Assembly (NCBI GenBank): GCA_036734105.1
Contig: DAIMZH010000012.1
Span: 9,005-73,004, forward strand
Direction: 5' to 3'
DNA length: 64,000 nucleotides
Source: Azoarcus_F sp036734105
Lineage (GTDB): Bacteria > Pseudomonadota > Gammaproteobacteria > Burkholderiales > Rhodocyclaceae
Position numbers and translations under genes: made by a program. Shown here piece after piece: positions 17,162 to 24,940 of the stretch (positions are counted from its first letter, which is position 1; each line of letters starts with the position of its first letter). Under the pieces are notes generated by a model, which worked only from the letters and a program-made list of their open reading frames with translations, had not been told where the DNA came from and did no database searches.

Positions 17162-18990
17162 GCGACAGCGCACCGGCACAAGACGCGCCGGCGCCGCAGT
17201 TTGACGCGCGGAGTTTTCTCAGAGGCGTGCCCGACAATCCCGGGGTATACCGGATGATCGGAGCTGACGAGAAGGTTCTTTATGTCGGCAAGGCCAAGAA
17301 TCTCAAGCGTCGGGTGTCCAGCTATTTTCAGCGTACCCAGCCGAGCCCGCGCATCGCCATGATGGTGTCGCAGATTCAGCGGGTCGATGTGACGCCAACG
17401 CGCTCCGAAGCTGAAGCGCTCATTCTTGAAAACAACCTGATCAAGGAGTTGTCGCCGCGTTACAACATTCTGTTTCGCGACGATAAATCCTATCCGTATA
17501 TCAGTCTTACGGGTGACGGGTTTCCCCGGCTGGCTTATCACAGGGGTGCATTTGCCAAGGGGGCGCAATATTTCGGCCCTTTTCCCAATGCCTGGGCGGT
17601 GCGCGAGAGCATTCATCTGCTACAAAAGACCTTTCGCCTGCGCACCTGCGAAAATCCAGTGTTTCATAATCGTTCCCGTCCCTGCTTGCTGCACCAGATC
17701 AAGCGTTGCACTGCGCCCTGTGTTGGCCTGATTGAAAAGGAAGCCTATGCTGCCGATGTGCGGCTTGCGTCGCGTTTTCTGGAGGGACGAGCCAGCGAAG
17801 TGATTGATGACATAACGCAGCGCATGAACATTGCCGCCGAACGACTCGCCTTTGAAGAGGCTGCGCTGTTGCGGGATCAGGTACGGGTGTTGCAAGCAGT
17901 GTTGCACAGGCAGTTTGTCGATAGTCGCAAGGACGAGGACGTCGACATCATTGCAGCAATCGAAAACGGCGGGGTGGTATGCGTCAATATTGCCATGGTG
18001 CGCGGTGGGCGTCATCTTGGAGACAGACCGCAGTTTCCGAGTGCGGGCGCCGGTGTGAACGCGGTGGATGCTTTGCTGGCCTTTGTCGAGCAGCATTATC
18101 GTGATCACGCGATTCCAGCCCGCCTTCTGGTCAATCAGCCGGTGGCGGCGATCAAGCAGGTGCTGGCCGATGTGAGCGACAAGCCGTGCGCGGTGATCCA
18201 GCCGCGACATGCCGCTGAAAAGGCGTGGATGGAGATGGCCGAAGGCAATGCAGACCTTGCCATTCAAGGCAGGCAGCGCGATACCGGCCGAATTGAACGT
18301 CGCCTTGATGCCTTGCGTGATGCGCTCGATTTGCCAGAGTTGCCTGCTCGTATCGAGTGTTTTGATATTTCTCACACCATGGGCGAGGCCACAGTCGCCT
18401 CGTGCGTGGTGTGTGAAAACGGCGCCATGAAAAAGGCTGATTATCGCCGCTACAACATTGCCGGCATCACGCCTGGTGACGACTTTGCCGCGATGCGCCA
18501 AGTGCTGGAGCGTCGCTATGGCAAGCTGGCTGCTGGCGAGGGGCTGAGACCAGACCTCATTCTGATTGACGGTGGGAAAGGCCAGGTCGGCGTGGCGCTG
18601 GATGTGCTCACCGAGCTTGGGCTGGAGTCTCTCGCCATGATTGGCGTGGCAAAGGGTGAGGGGCGCAAGGCCGGACTGGAGTCGCTGGTGTCGGCTGACG
18701 GGCAAGAGGTCACCCGCCTGCCGTCGGACCATCCTGCGCTACACCTGATTCAGGAGATCCGGGACGAGGCGCATCGTTTTGCGATCACGGGTCACCGCGC
18801 GCGTCGCGCCAAGGCCAGACTGGGGTCACGGCTGGAGGACATTGCGGGTGTGGGGGCGGTGCGGCGGCGCAAGCTGATTGAAGCCTTTGGTGGTCTGGGT
18901 GGCGTGCGTGAGGCTACGGTTGAGGACTTGTGCCGGGTTGACGGCATTAATGAAGAGCTGGCCCAGCGTATTCACCGGCACTTCCGCTGA
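17158..18990 (+). CDS. uvrC: Excinuclease ABC subunit C (UvrC)
   Basis: Endonuclease making both incisions in nucleotide excision repair. The 610-residue protein has the N-terminal GIY-YIG domain (PGVYRMIGADEKVLYVGKAKNLKRR, cited as two adjoining pieces near residues 24-50), a four-cysteine region with RPCLLHQIKRCTAPC, the UVR motif around residues 215-245, an RNase H-like domain (IECFDISHTMGE, LILIDGGKGQ) and C-terminal helix-hairpin-helix repeats. GTG 17158 overlaps the nagZ stop by four bases. It ends the housekeeping chain. Confidence 0.97.
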   Translation: MSDSAPAQDAPAPQFDARSFLRGVPDNPGVYRMIGADEKVLYVGKAKNLKRRVSSYFQRTQPSPRIAMMVSQIQRVDVTPTRSEAEALILENNLIKELSPRYNILFRDDKSYPYISLTGDGFPRLAYHRGAFAKGAQYFGPFPNAWAVRESIHLLQKTFRLRTCENPVFHNRSRPCLLHQIKRCTAPCVGLIEKEAYAADVRLASRFLEGRASEVIDDITQRMNIAAERLAFEEAALLRDQVRVLQAVLHRQFVDSRKDEDVDIIAAIENGGVVCVNIAMVRGGRHLGDRPQFPSAGAGVNAVDALLAFVEQHYRDHAIPARLLVNQPVAAIKQVLADVSDKPCAVIQPRHAAEKAWMEMAEGNADLAIQGRQRDTGRIERRLDALRDALDLPELPARIECFDISHTMGEATVASCVVCENGAMKKADYRRYNIAGITPGDDFAAMRQVLERRYGKLAAGEGLRPDLILIDGGKGQVGVALDVLTELGLESLAMIGVAKGEGRKAGLESLVSADGQEVTRLPSDHPALHLIQEIRDEAHRFAITGHRARRAKARLGSRLEDIAGVGAVRRRKLIEAFGGLGGVREATVEDLCRVDGINEELAQRIHRHFR

Positions 18991-19000
18991 TCCCGGGGTG

Positions 19001-20695
19001 TCAGGGTCGCGGTTGAGTGTGATCCGCCTTTTGCAGATTGCCGATGGCGGATTTCAGCTTGGCGATTCCCGCCTCGTCCCAACCTGCCGGTTCGCTGATC
19101 GCACGCCAGGCGTCTATGTAGTGCTCGGTGGCATAGACATGACCAAAGCCCGGAGGAGACTGGTCTGCAGCAGCAATGTCCACCGCAAGCTGCAACATGG
19201 TGACGACCGGAAACCAGCGCAGACTCGGGGTCACATCATGCCCACGTTCGCCACTCAGCCAGGCAGGCTCTCGCATGAAGGCGAAGGGGTCGAAGAAGGT
19301 CACCGGGTCGCTCGCGTATTGCAAATACACAATCCGCAGCGGCCCCCAAGGAGCATCAAAGTCGGCCAGCCGGGTATGCTGATTGGCAAAGCGGATCACC
19401 GAGCCGTCGCGAAAGCGCGGCAGCCAGGCCGGTGTGTCGGGGTCGCGGTTGTTCATGACCCAGCGCCAGGTCGGGCTGCGAAAGGGCGGGCCGCTCCACA
19501 GCGCACCGTGCAGGGGGTCGCCGACGATATCCCACATGTCGGCCGAGTGCTCGGAGTTGAGGGCACCGAGGCTGAGTCCATGCAGATAGAGGCGTGGCCT
19601 GTTGTCGACCGGCAGTGTTCGCCAGTGGTCGTAAATGGTGCGAAATACGGTTTTGGCCGTGTCGGCACCATAATCTGGCTGGGCGAGTAGCGACAACCAG
19701 CTTGGCAGGTAGGAATACTGCACTGCCACGCTTGCGATATCACCGTGATGAAGATACTCCGCGCTGTTGGTTGCACCAGGGTCTACCCAGCCTGTGCCTG
19801 TGGGGGTGGTGATGACCAGTATGCTGCGCTCGAAAGCACCAACACGTTTGAGCTCCGCGAGCGCCAGCTCGGCGCGTTGCACCATGTTGTCAGCCGAGTT
19901 CAGGCCGACGTAGACGCGGATTGGCTCGCGCGCCGGTAGTCCGGTCACACTCTCTATGTCATTGCGGTTTGGGCCCGAACCGACAAACCGGCGCCCCTGC
20001 CTGCCCAGATCCTGCCACGCTATCAGCGAGGATGCGCTGCCGGTTCTGAGGGGATTCCACGGAGCATCTACCTCGGCCTCTATCAGGGCATCGAGCTGAC
20101 TGAAGGACTTGTCGAACGCGTTCATGGCCGAGCGCGCCATCACCCCGTTGGCCAGTGTCCAGAAGACATACAACGAAAAACAAACGGCTACTGCTGCCGA
20201 AAGTCGCGGTGGCACGATCCGATTGAGTTTGCTGGACACCACATGCGTGGTGAGGGTGAACAGACGCGCAAACAGCAGGAGCACAACGAAAACCGTGCTC
20301 GCAATCAGACCAACGCTGAACGGTCGGCTGGTTTCAACCGGTGGCAAACCCATTAGCGCATGAACCGAGTTCTGCCACTCGGAGGCCTGTATCAGGAAGG
20401 CAATGGCGATACCCAGACATACCAGACCAAGCAAGCCCTTAAGCACCCAGCGCGAGCGCCCACGTGCCACTGGAAGCTCGATATAGTGCCACAGCCAGCG
20501 ACCCAGTACGCCCAGGCCATAGCCCGCCGCTACGGCCATGCCGGACAACAGCCCCTGCATGGTAAATGGACGGGGAACCAGGCTGGGCGTGAGCGACAGT
20601 GCAAAAAACAAAGTACCGAGAATCAGGCCGACAACTGACAGCGAGCGCAAAAAGCGTTCGAGCAGTCGTCGTGTTGTATGGGTCAGTGCTCTCAT
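19001..20695 (-). CDS. Membrane alpha/beta-hydrolase (Abhydrolase_9 family)
   Basis: A 564-residue protein with an N-terminal half of about six membrane helices (SVVGLILGTLFFALSL, MAVAAGYGLGVLGR, GLLGLVCLGIAIAFLIQ, SVGLIASTVFVVLLLFA, AAVAVCFSLYVFW) and a C-terminal alpha/beta hydrolase domain. The latter shows TPTGTGWVDPGATNSAEYLH and the nucleophile elbow LHGLSLGALNSE, matching the Abhydrolase_9 family of unknown substrate. I start at ATG 20695 because the adlyltransferase gene ends at 20709; the frame is open further upstream. It is convergent with uvrC, 10 bases apart. Confidence 0.8.
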   Translation of the reverse strand: MRALTHTTRRLLERFLRSLSVVGLILGTLFFALSLTPSLVPRPFTMQGLLSGMAVAAGYGLGVLGRWLWHYIELPVARGRSRWVLKGLLGLVCLGIAIAFLIQASEWQNSVHALMGLPPVETSRPFSVGLIASTVFVVLLLFARLFTLTTHVVSSKLNRIVPPRLSAAVAVCFSLYVFWTLANGVMARSAMNAFDKSFSQLDALIEAEVDAPWNPLRTGSASSLIAWQDLGRQGRRFVGSGPNRNDIESVTGLPAREPIRVYVGLNSADNMVQRAELALAELKRVGAFERSILVITTPTGTGWVDPGATNSAEYLHHGDIASVAVQYSYLPSWLSLLAQPDYGADTAKTVFRTIYDHWRTLPVDNRPRLYLHGLSLGALNSEHSADMWDIVGDPLHGALWSGPPFRSPTWRWVMNNRDPDTPAWLPRFRDGSVIRFANQHTRLADFDAPWGPLRIVYLQYASDPVTFFDPFAFMREPAWLSGERGHDVTPSLRWFPVVTMLQLAVDIAAADQSPPGFGHVYATEHYIDAWRAISEPAGWDEAGIAKLKSAIGNLQKADHTQPRP

Positions 20696-20708
20696 TCCGG
20701 GGGCTGAC

Positions 20709-21203
20709 TCAAGCCTGACGAATGCGCCCGAGCAAGGCGGTTGTCGAGCGCTCGTGTTCAAACGGTATGGAGTGCACGCTACCTCCCCAGGCCTCCACAT
20801 CGCTGGCGCCGACGATACATTCCACCGGCCAGTCGCCGCCTTTCACGAGGATGTCCGGGCGGGCGTCGAGAATGCGTAGAATGGGCGTGTCTTCGTCGAA
20901 CCAGGTCACCAGATCGACACAGCGCAGGGAGGCCAGTACGGCAAGCCTGTCTTCCAGCGGGTTGACCGGTCGGTCGTCACCCTTCCCGAGTCGTCTGACT
21001 GAGGCGTCGGTGTTCAACGCCACCAACAAGGCTCCCCCAAGCGCGCGCGCCTGTGACAGGTAGGTCGCATGGCCACGGTGCAGGATGTCGAAACATCCGT
21101 TTGTAAAAACCAGAGGACGCGGCAGAAGGGCGACCCGCTCACGTAGTTGTTGCGGCGAACATACCCGGTGTTCAAATTCCGGGCGAGGGTAGGTGGGCGA
21201 CAT
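20709..21203 (-). CDS. rfaE2: D-glycero-beta-D-manno-heptose 1-phosphate adenylyltransferase
   Basis: Nucleotidyltransferase that makes ADP-heptose for the lipopolysaccharide inner core. From ATG 21203 it has 164 residues with the cytidylyltransferase-type motif FTNGCFDILHRGHATYL (HxGH) and the later segment KGGDWPVECIVGA. This is the separate C-terminal half of HldE as found in many betaproteobacteria; the kinase half is not in the window. It lies 13 bases ahead of the hydrolase on the same strand. Confidence 0.92.
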   Translation of the reverse strand: MSPTYPRPEFEHRVCSPQQLRERVALLPRPLVFTNGCFDILHRGHATYLSQARALGGALLVALNTDASVRRLGKGDDRPVNPLEDRLAVLASLRCVDLVTWFDEDTPILRILDARPDILVKGGDWPVECIVGASDVEAWGGSVHSIPFEHERSTTALLGRIRQA

Positions 21204-21316
21204 GAGACACCTTGCAGTGACGGAAACAAGCGCAAGAATAACGCACACCACCTTGCACAAGGTCGAAAACGCCGCTTTGAGCTTTCGCAACAGAGGTTTT
21301 TAGTTGCCCTTCAATC

Positions 21317-22222
21317 TTAGTTAAGGTGTGCTGCCCGCCAACGCGCAAGCTGTTCGAGTGCGTGACGGAGATTGTCCACTACTTCCACACCTTCAAGTTG
21401 ACTGCGTTTGGACCCCAGTAAGGCCCCGCCCGCCCATATCTCGATTGCAGAGGGCAGCATGCGTCGGAGCTGGTTGAGGCCATCCACTGCCTGCCTCACC
21501 GGAAAGGCGGTGCTGAAGGACAAGGCCACAACGTCAAATTGGCCTGCGGTCGCAGCATTGGTGAGATCGCCCAAAGGTGTTTGTATGCCAAGTGAAATGC
21601 AGCTCGCCCCCTCGGGCACAAGCACTGCTTCAGCCATGAGCAAGCCAATGCTGTGCAGTTCGTCCGGGAAAGTGGTCAGTAGTATGCGGGGACGGCCGCC
21701 GCTGCCGCCGTGACTGCCGATCGCGGTGCGCAGCACGTTTTGCATCAGCTCGGAGTAGAGATGTTCCTCACTGACGTCCAGTTCGCCACGCACCCAAGCT
21801 TGCCCAACCATGAAGCTGAGCACCGGGACGATGTCGCAGGCGAATTTCTGCAAACCGTGCTTCAGCATCAGTTGCTGAAGCAGGGTTCGCAACTCGCGGC
21901 TGCGATGCATGCAGATGAGCTCCAGAAAAGCAGCCTCTGACACTTCCGGTGTCATCGTTTCGGTAGCTTTCTCGCCGGTTTCCTCCAGCAACGCGGAGAG
22001 CTGCTCCAGGCTCGAATTGACTATTTTTGCCGGACGTTTGCCTTGATCAAGCAGTCGTCGGATCAGTCGTAGCTTTTCGACCTGGTCTGCTGGATAGATC
22101 CGGTCGCCATTGTCGTCACGCAGCGGTGTGGGAAAACCGTAGCGACGTTCCCAGACGCGCAAGGTGTCCTTACTCAGACCGGTGTCACGTTCAACGGTGG
22201 AGATATTGGCGTATTCGTTCAT
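21317..22222 (-). CDS. MerR-type regulator with B12-binding domain, CarH/LitR-like
   Basis: Transcription factor of 301 residues with a MerR winged helix (YANISTVERDTGLSKDTLRVWERRYGF, roughly residues 4-30) and a C-terminal cobalamin-binding module. The photoreceptor-class motif Wx9EH is exact: W143, E153, H154. The Rossmann-domain motif ExHxxG is present as E188-H190-G193, with later SFS and WAGG segments. In CarH and LitR these residues hold adenosylcobalamin, and light breaks the repressor oligomer. ATG 22222 is preferred; the open frame continues to 22267 over an operator. It faces the lipid operon across 92 bases, and palindromic sites lie between them. Light response is inferred, not shown. 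Confidence 0.9.
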   Translation of the reverse strand: MNEYANISTVERDTGLSKDTLRVWERRYGFPTPLRDDNGDRIYPADQVEKLRLIRRLLDQGKRPAKIVNSSLEQLSALLEETGEKATETMTPEVSEAAFLELICMHRSRELRTLLQQLMLKHGLQKFACDIVPVLSFMVGQAWVRGELDVSEEHLYSELMQNVLRTAIGSHGGSGGRPRILLTTFPDELHSIGLLMAEAVLVPEGASCISLGIQTPLGDLTNAATAGQFDVVALSFSTAFPVRQAVDGLNQLRRMLPSAIEIWAGGALLGSKRSQLEGVEVVDNLRHALEQLARWRAAHLN

Positions 22223-22233
22223 TAATTTACTTT

Positions 22234-22246
22234 TTGTCTTGGACAA
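22234..22246. promoter_or_regulatory. Palindromic operator 1 of the CarH/LitR-like regulator
   Basis: TTGTC-TTG-GACAA is a perfect five-base inverted repeat with a 3-base spacer. It lies 4 bases upstream of the -35 of the rightward promoter and 12 bases upstream of the regulator's start codon, so it could act on both directions. The same arm sequence recurs at 22297. Confidence 0.7.
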
Positions 22247-22250
22247 AGTC

Positions 22251-22279
22251 TTGACATCTGGTTTCAATGCTTCTATCTT
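22251..22279 (+). promoter_or_regulatory. Sigma-70 promoter of the lipid operon
   Basis: TTGACA (22251-22256) is a perfect -35 and TATCTT (22274-22279) a four-of-six -10, spaced by exactly 17 bases. It would start transcription near 22286, 29 bases before the first ATG of the rightward operon, and it is flanked by the two palindromic operators. Confidence 0.75.
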
Positions 22280-22296
22280 AGAGCTGTGCTCACCAA

Positions 22297-22309
22297 TTGT
22301 CTAGGACAA
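22297..22309. promoter_or_regulatory. Palindromic operator 2
   Basis: TTGTC-TAG-GACAA, a second perfect copy of the five-base arms with a 3-base spacer, 63 bases after operator 1 (about six helical turns) and just downstream of the expected transcription start. It ends 5 bases before ATG 22315, so the ribosome site of that gene is embedded in the operator. Repressor bound at both sites could loop or cover the promoter. Confidence 0.7.
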
Positions 22310-22314
22310 AAACC

Positions 22315-22548
22315 ATGAAAACCCTGACCTATCCAAAAGTCGCGAAGGCTCTGATCGTTATGGGCAGTCTCGTTGTCATGAGTGCTATATGGCTTACCAG
22401 TCCCGCTCAGGCGGAGGCTGTTTCAAGCGAAACCGGAAAAACTTGTTCAGGCATGGCTGTCCTGGACAAAAACAAGCAAGCCTTGGACATGAAATTGATG
22501 GTGCATCGACCTTTCGGGGCGCCCATCATCGTTTTGACCGATATTTGA
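22315..22548 (+). CDS. Small exported protein of unknown function
   Basis: First gene of the operon, 77 residues from ATG 22315. It has a basic start (MKTLTYPKVAK), a hydrophobic core (ALIVMGSLVVMSAIWL) and a probable signal-peptidase site after SPAQAEA near residue 38, leaving a mature part of about 40 residues (VSSETGKTCSGMAVLDKNK onward) with one cysteine. I do not recognise a family. No strong ribosome site is seen. A third near-copy of the operator (CTGTC-CTG-GACAA, 22457-22469) lies inside it. Confidence 0.6.
   Translation: MKTLTYPKVAKALIVMGSLVVMSAIWLTSPAQAEAVSSETGKTCSGMAVLDKNKQALDMKLMVHRPFGAPIIVLTDI
22457..22469. promoter_or_regulatory. Possible third operator inside the first gene
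   Basis: CTGTC-CTG-GACAA matches the arms of operators 1 and 2 with one mismatch and the same 3-base spacer, 160 bases after operator 2 and within coding sequence. It may be chance or a roadblock/looping site. Confidence 0.3.
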
Positions 22549-22585
22549 ACCCAACCCACCTTTCAGTTTGAAGCAAGGAGAGATC

Positions 22586-23386
22586 ATGAACGCCCCTGAG
22601 AAGCTTTTTCTTCCCGATGTCCAGTCCAGCGCAGATCACAGAGCGCTGGCCATCCAGCAGGTTGGTGTGCGTGGTCTGCGCTATCCGATTCGTCTTCGCC
22701 GTGTGGATGGAGACCCGGTCCACACGGTTGCCACCGTGGAAATGACCGTAGGATTGCCGCCCGAGGTGAAGGGTACGCACATGTCTCGATTCGTGGAGAT
22801 TCTGGAGCGAGATCGTGACGCGCTCGATCTGGCTGGTCTGCAAGTGATGTTTGTGGAAATGCTGGAGCGCCTTGAGGCCGACAGCGGGCGCGTGCTGATG
22901 CGTTTCCCCTACTTTATTCGCAAGGCTGCGCCGGTGTCAGGCGTGGAGAGCCTGATCGATGTCGATGCAGAGTTGCGAGTCGAGAAGCGGGTGGGCGGCA
23001 TTGCCGCGGTGACTGTCAAGGTTATTGCGCCAGTCACCAGTCTTTGTCCTTGTTCAAAGAAGATATCAGACTATGGCGCGCACAATCAGCGGTCCCACAT
23101 CAGCATTACCGCTCAATTGCGCGAGGATGTGAGTATTGAAGAGTTGGTGCGAGTCGCTGAAGACGAAGCTTCGTGCGAAGTGTTTGGTTTGCTCAAGCGA
23201 CCGGACGAGAAGTGGGTCACTGAGCGCGCCTATGACAACCCCAAGTTCGTTGAGGACCTGGTTCGTGACATTGCGCTGCGCCTGCAGAACGACTCGCGGG
23301 TTGCGGCCTGGGTGGTCGAATCGGAGAACTTCGAATCCATTCACAATCACTCGGCTTATGCGCTCATCGAGGGAGTAAACCGATGA
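22586..23386 (+). CDS. folE2: GTP cyclohydrolase FolE2 (type IB)
   Basis: Converts GTP to dihydroneopterin triphosphate, the entry to folate synthesis. From ATG 22586 (AAGGAG 5 bases upstream) the protein has 266 residues. Family marks include DVQSSADHRALAIQQVGV, the catalytic Cys in TSLCPCSKKISDYGAHNQRS and the final HNHSAYALI. Its place in a light/B12-type operon suggests a dedicated folate supply, for example for a methenyltetrahydrofolate photoantenna or one-carbon demand; this is inference. The stop overlaps a small ORF by four bases. Confidence 0.95.
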   Translation: MNAPEKLFLPDVQSSADHRALAIQQVGVRGLRYPIRLRRVDGDPVHTVATVEMTVGLPPEVKGTHMSRFVEILERDRDALDLAGLQVMFVEMLERLEADSGRVLMRFPYFIRKAAPVSGVESLIDVDAELRVEKRVGGIAAVTVKVIAPVTSLCPCSKKISDYGAHNQRSHISITAQLREDVSIEELVRVAEDEASCEVFGLLKRPDEKWVTERAYDNPKFVEDLVRDIALRLQNDSRVAAWVVESENFESIHNHSAYALIEGVNR

Positions 23387-23523
23387 CTGACAGCGAGCGA
23401 CGCAATTTCCTGGTGCTGCACCGTGCATGCGGTGCGAGGCAAATTCCCCTGAGCAGGCGTGGTTATGCTGCGGTGCAGGCGCGACGTCAGTCACGGCTCA
23501 GGCTTGTCGCCGCGCGGCGCTAG
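23383..23523 (+). CDS. Small arginine-rich ORF, coupled to folE2
   Basis: A 46-residue ORF (MTDSERRNFLVLHRACGARQ... ending LVAARR) whose ATG overlaps the folE2 stop as ATGA and whose TAG is directly followed by the GGGGGAG ribosome site of the next gene. Twelve residues are arginine and there is one cysteine. It fills the gap between the two genes almost exactly, as expected of a real operon member. No family recognised. It could also be a degenerate remnant. Confidence 0.5.
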   Translation: MTDSERRNFLVLHRACGARQIPLSRRGYAAVQARRQSRLRLVAARR

Positions 23524-23536
23524 CAGGGGGAGAATC

Positions 23537-24940
23537 ATGGATCTTGGTGAAGCAAGTCGCATTGCAACAGGTCCCGGTCGGCGCATCGCTGTGGTGGGTT
23601 CCGGTATTTCCGGACTGGCTACTGCTTGGCTTCTGTCACGTGACCACGCGGTCACCCTGTTTGAGTCCGGCGACTATTTTGGTGGTCACACGAACACCGT
23701 GGATGTGACACTTGAAAGGCAATCCTTTGGTGTGGATACCGGCTTTCTGGTTTTCAACCGCAAGACCTATCCCAACTTGTGCGCTATGTTTGCGTTGCTG
23801 GGTGTGCCGGTGGTCGAATCCGAGATGTCGTTTTCAGTAAGCCTGGAACAACCAGACGTCGAATGGGCTGGGTCGGACCTCAGTACCGTGTTCGCCCAGC
23901 GCAGCAATTTGCTGAAGCCGAGCATGTGGAGAATGCTGGCGGACATTATTCGCTTTAATCGCGAGGCCACTCGGTTGGCAAGGAGCGGCGACCTGACCGA
24001 CGTGCCTCTCGGACACTGGCTGCTGGAACGCGGTTTCAGCAGCATTTTTCGTGATCGCTACCTGCTTCCCATGGCAGCCGCGATCTGGTCCTGCCCAACT
24101 GCCACCATGCTCGATTACCCGGTAGCAACCTTTGTCCGGTTTTGTCACAACCACGGCTTGCTTCAAGTCAGCGACAGGCCAAAATGGATGACGGTCAAGG
24201 GCGGAGCACGGGAATATGTACGGCGTATCGTCCAAGAGTTGCCGGATGCGCGCAAGCGCTGTCCGGTCGGTCGTGTCATGCGGGACGAGTCCGGGGTGTG
24301 GATATCGAGCGTACGCGGTACCGAGCGTTTCGAGGAGGTTGTGCTTGCCTGCCATAGCGATCAGTCACTGCGTATTCTTGGTGATGAGGCAACACCGGCT
24401 GAGCGCAGTCTTCTTTCTGCAGTCCCGTACCAGAAAAATCGTGCCGTGCTGCACACTGATATCAGCCTGCTACCGCGTCGCCAAAAGGTATGGTCGGCGT
24501 GGAATTACATGGCTGGCATGGAGACCGAAGCGCAGCAGCCGGTGTCGGTCAGCTACTTGCTCAATGTGCTGCAGCCGTTGCCAACCGATACGCCGGTGAT
24601 TGTGTCGCTCAACCCACATCGTGAACCTGCTGCGCGTCACGTGATTCGCAGCTTTGACTATGAGCACCCGGTTTTTGATCGCGCGGCGATCGATGCACAA
24701 CAGCGCCTGAACAGCATACAGGGACGCAAACGTACCTGGTTTGCCGGTGCGTGGACGGGCTACGGTTTCCATGAGGATGGGCTCAAATCAGCGTTGGATA
24801 TTGTTGAGCGATTGGGAAGTACGGTGCCGTGGCGTGAGCCGCTCAACGGTTCAATCGTGCGTGGTTCTGGCAGTTTGTCTGATGCTGATGACCACAAAAC
24901 CCGCACGCAAGCGCAGCAAAAAGCGCGGAGCCTGGCATGA
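23537..24940 (+). CDS. FAD-dependent amine-oxidase-like protein
   Basis: A 467-residue flavoprotein from ATG 23537, with GGGGGAG upstream. The N-terminal FAD fold IAVVGSGISGLATAWLLSR is followed by ESGDYFGGHTNTVDV, VDTGFLVFNRKTYPN and a C-terminal FAD segment FAGAWTGYGFHEDGL. This is the NAD(P)-binding/amine-oxidase family that pairs with DUF1365 and a Cfa-like enzyme. A homologous gene set in Rhodobacter sphaeroides has been linked to furan fatty acid formation (my recollection). A desaturase-like role on membrane acyl chains is therefore plausible. It overlaps the next gene by four bases. Confidence 0.88.
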   Translation: MDLGEASRIATGPGRRIAVVGSGISGLATAWLLSRDHAVTLFESGDYFGGHTNTVDVTLERQSFGVDTGFLVFNRKTYPNLCAMFALLGVPVVESEMSFSVSLEQPDVEWAGSDLSTVFAQRSNLLKPSMWRMLADIIRFNREATRLARSGDLTDVPLGHWLLERGFSSIFRDRYLLPMAAAIWSCPTATMLDYPVATFVRFCHNHGLLQVSDRPKWMTVKGGAREYVRRIVQELPDARKRCPVGRVMRDESGVWISSVRGTERFEEVVLACHSDQSLRILGDEATPAERSLLSAVPYQKNRAVLHTDISLLPRRQKVWSAWNYMAGMETEAQQPVSVSYLLNVLQPLPTDTPVIVSLNPHREPAARHVIRSFDYEHPVFDRAAIDAQQRLNSIQGRKRTWFAGAWTGYGFHEDGLKSALDIVERLGSTVPWREPLNGSIVRGSGSLSDADDHKTRTQAQQKARSLA

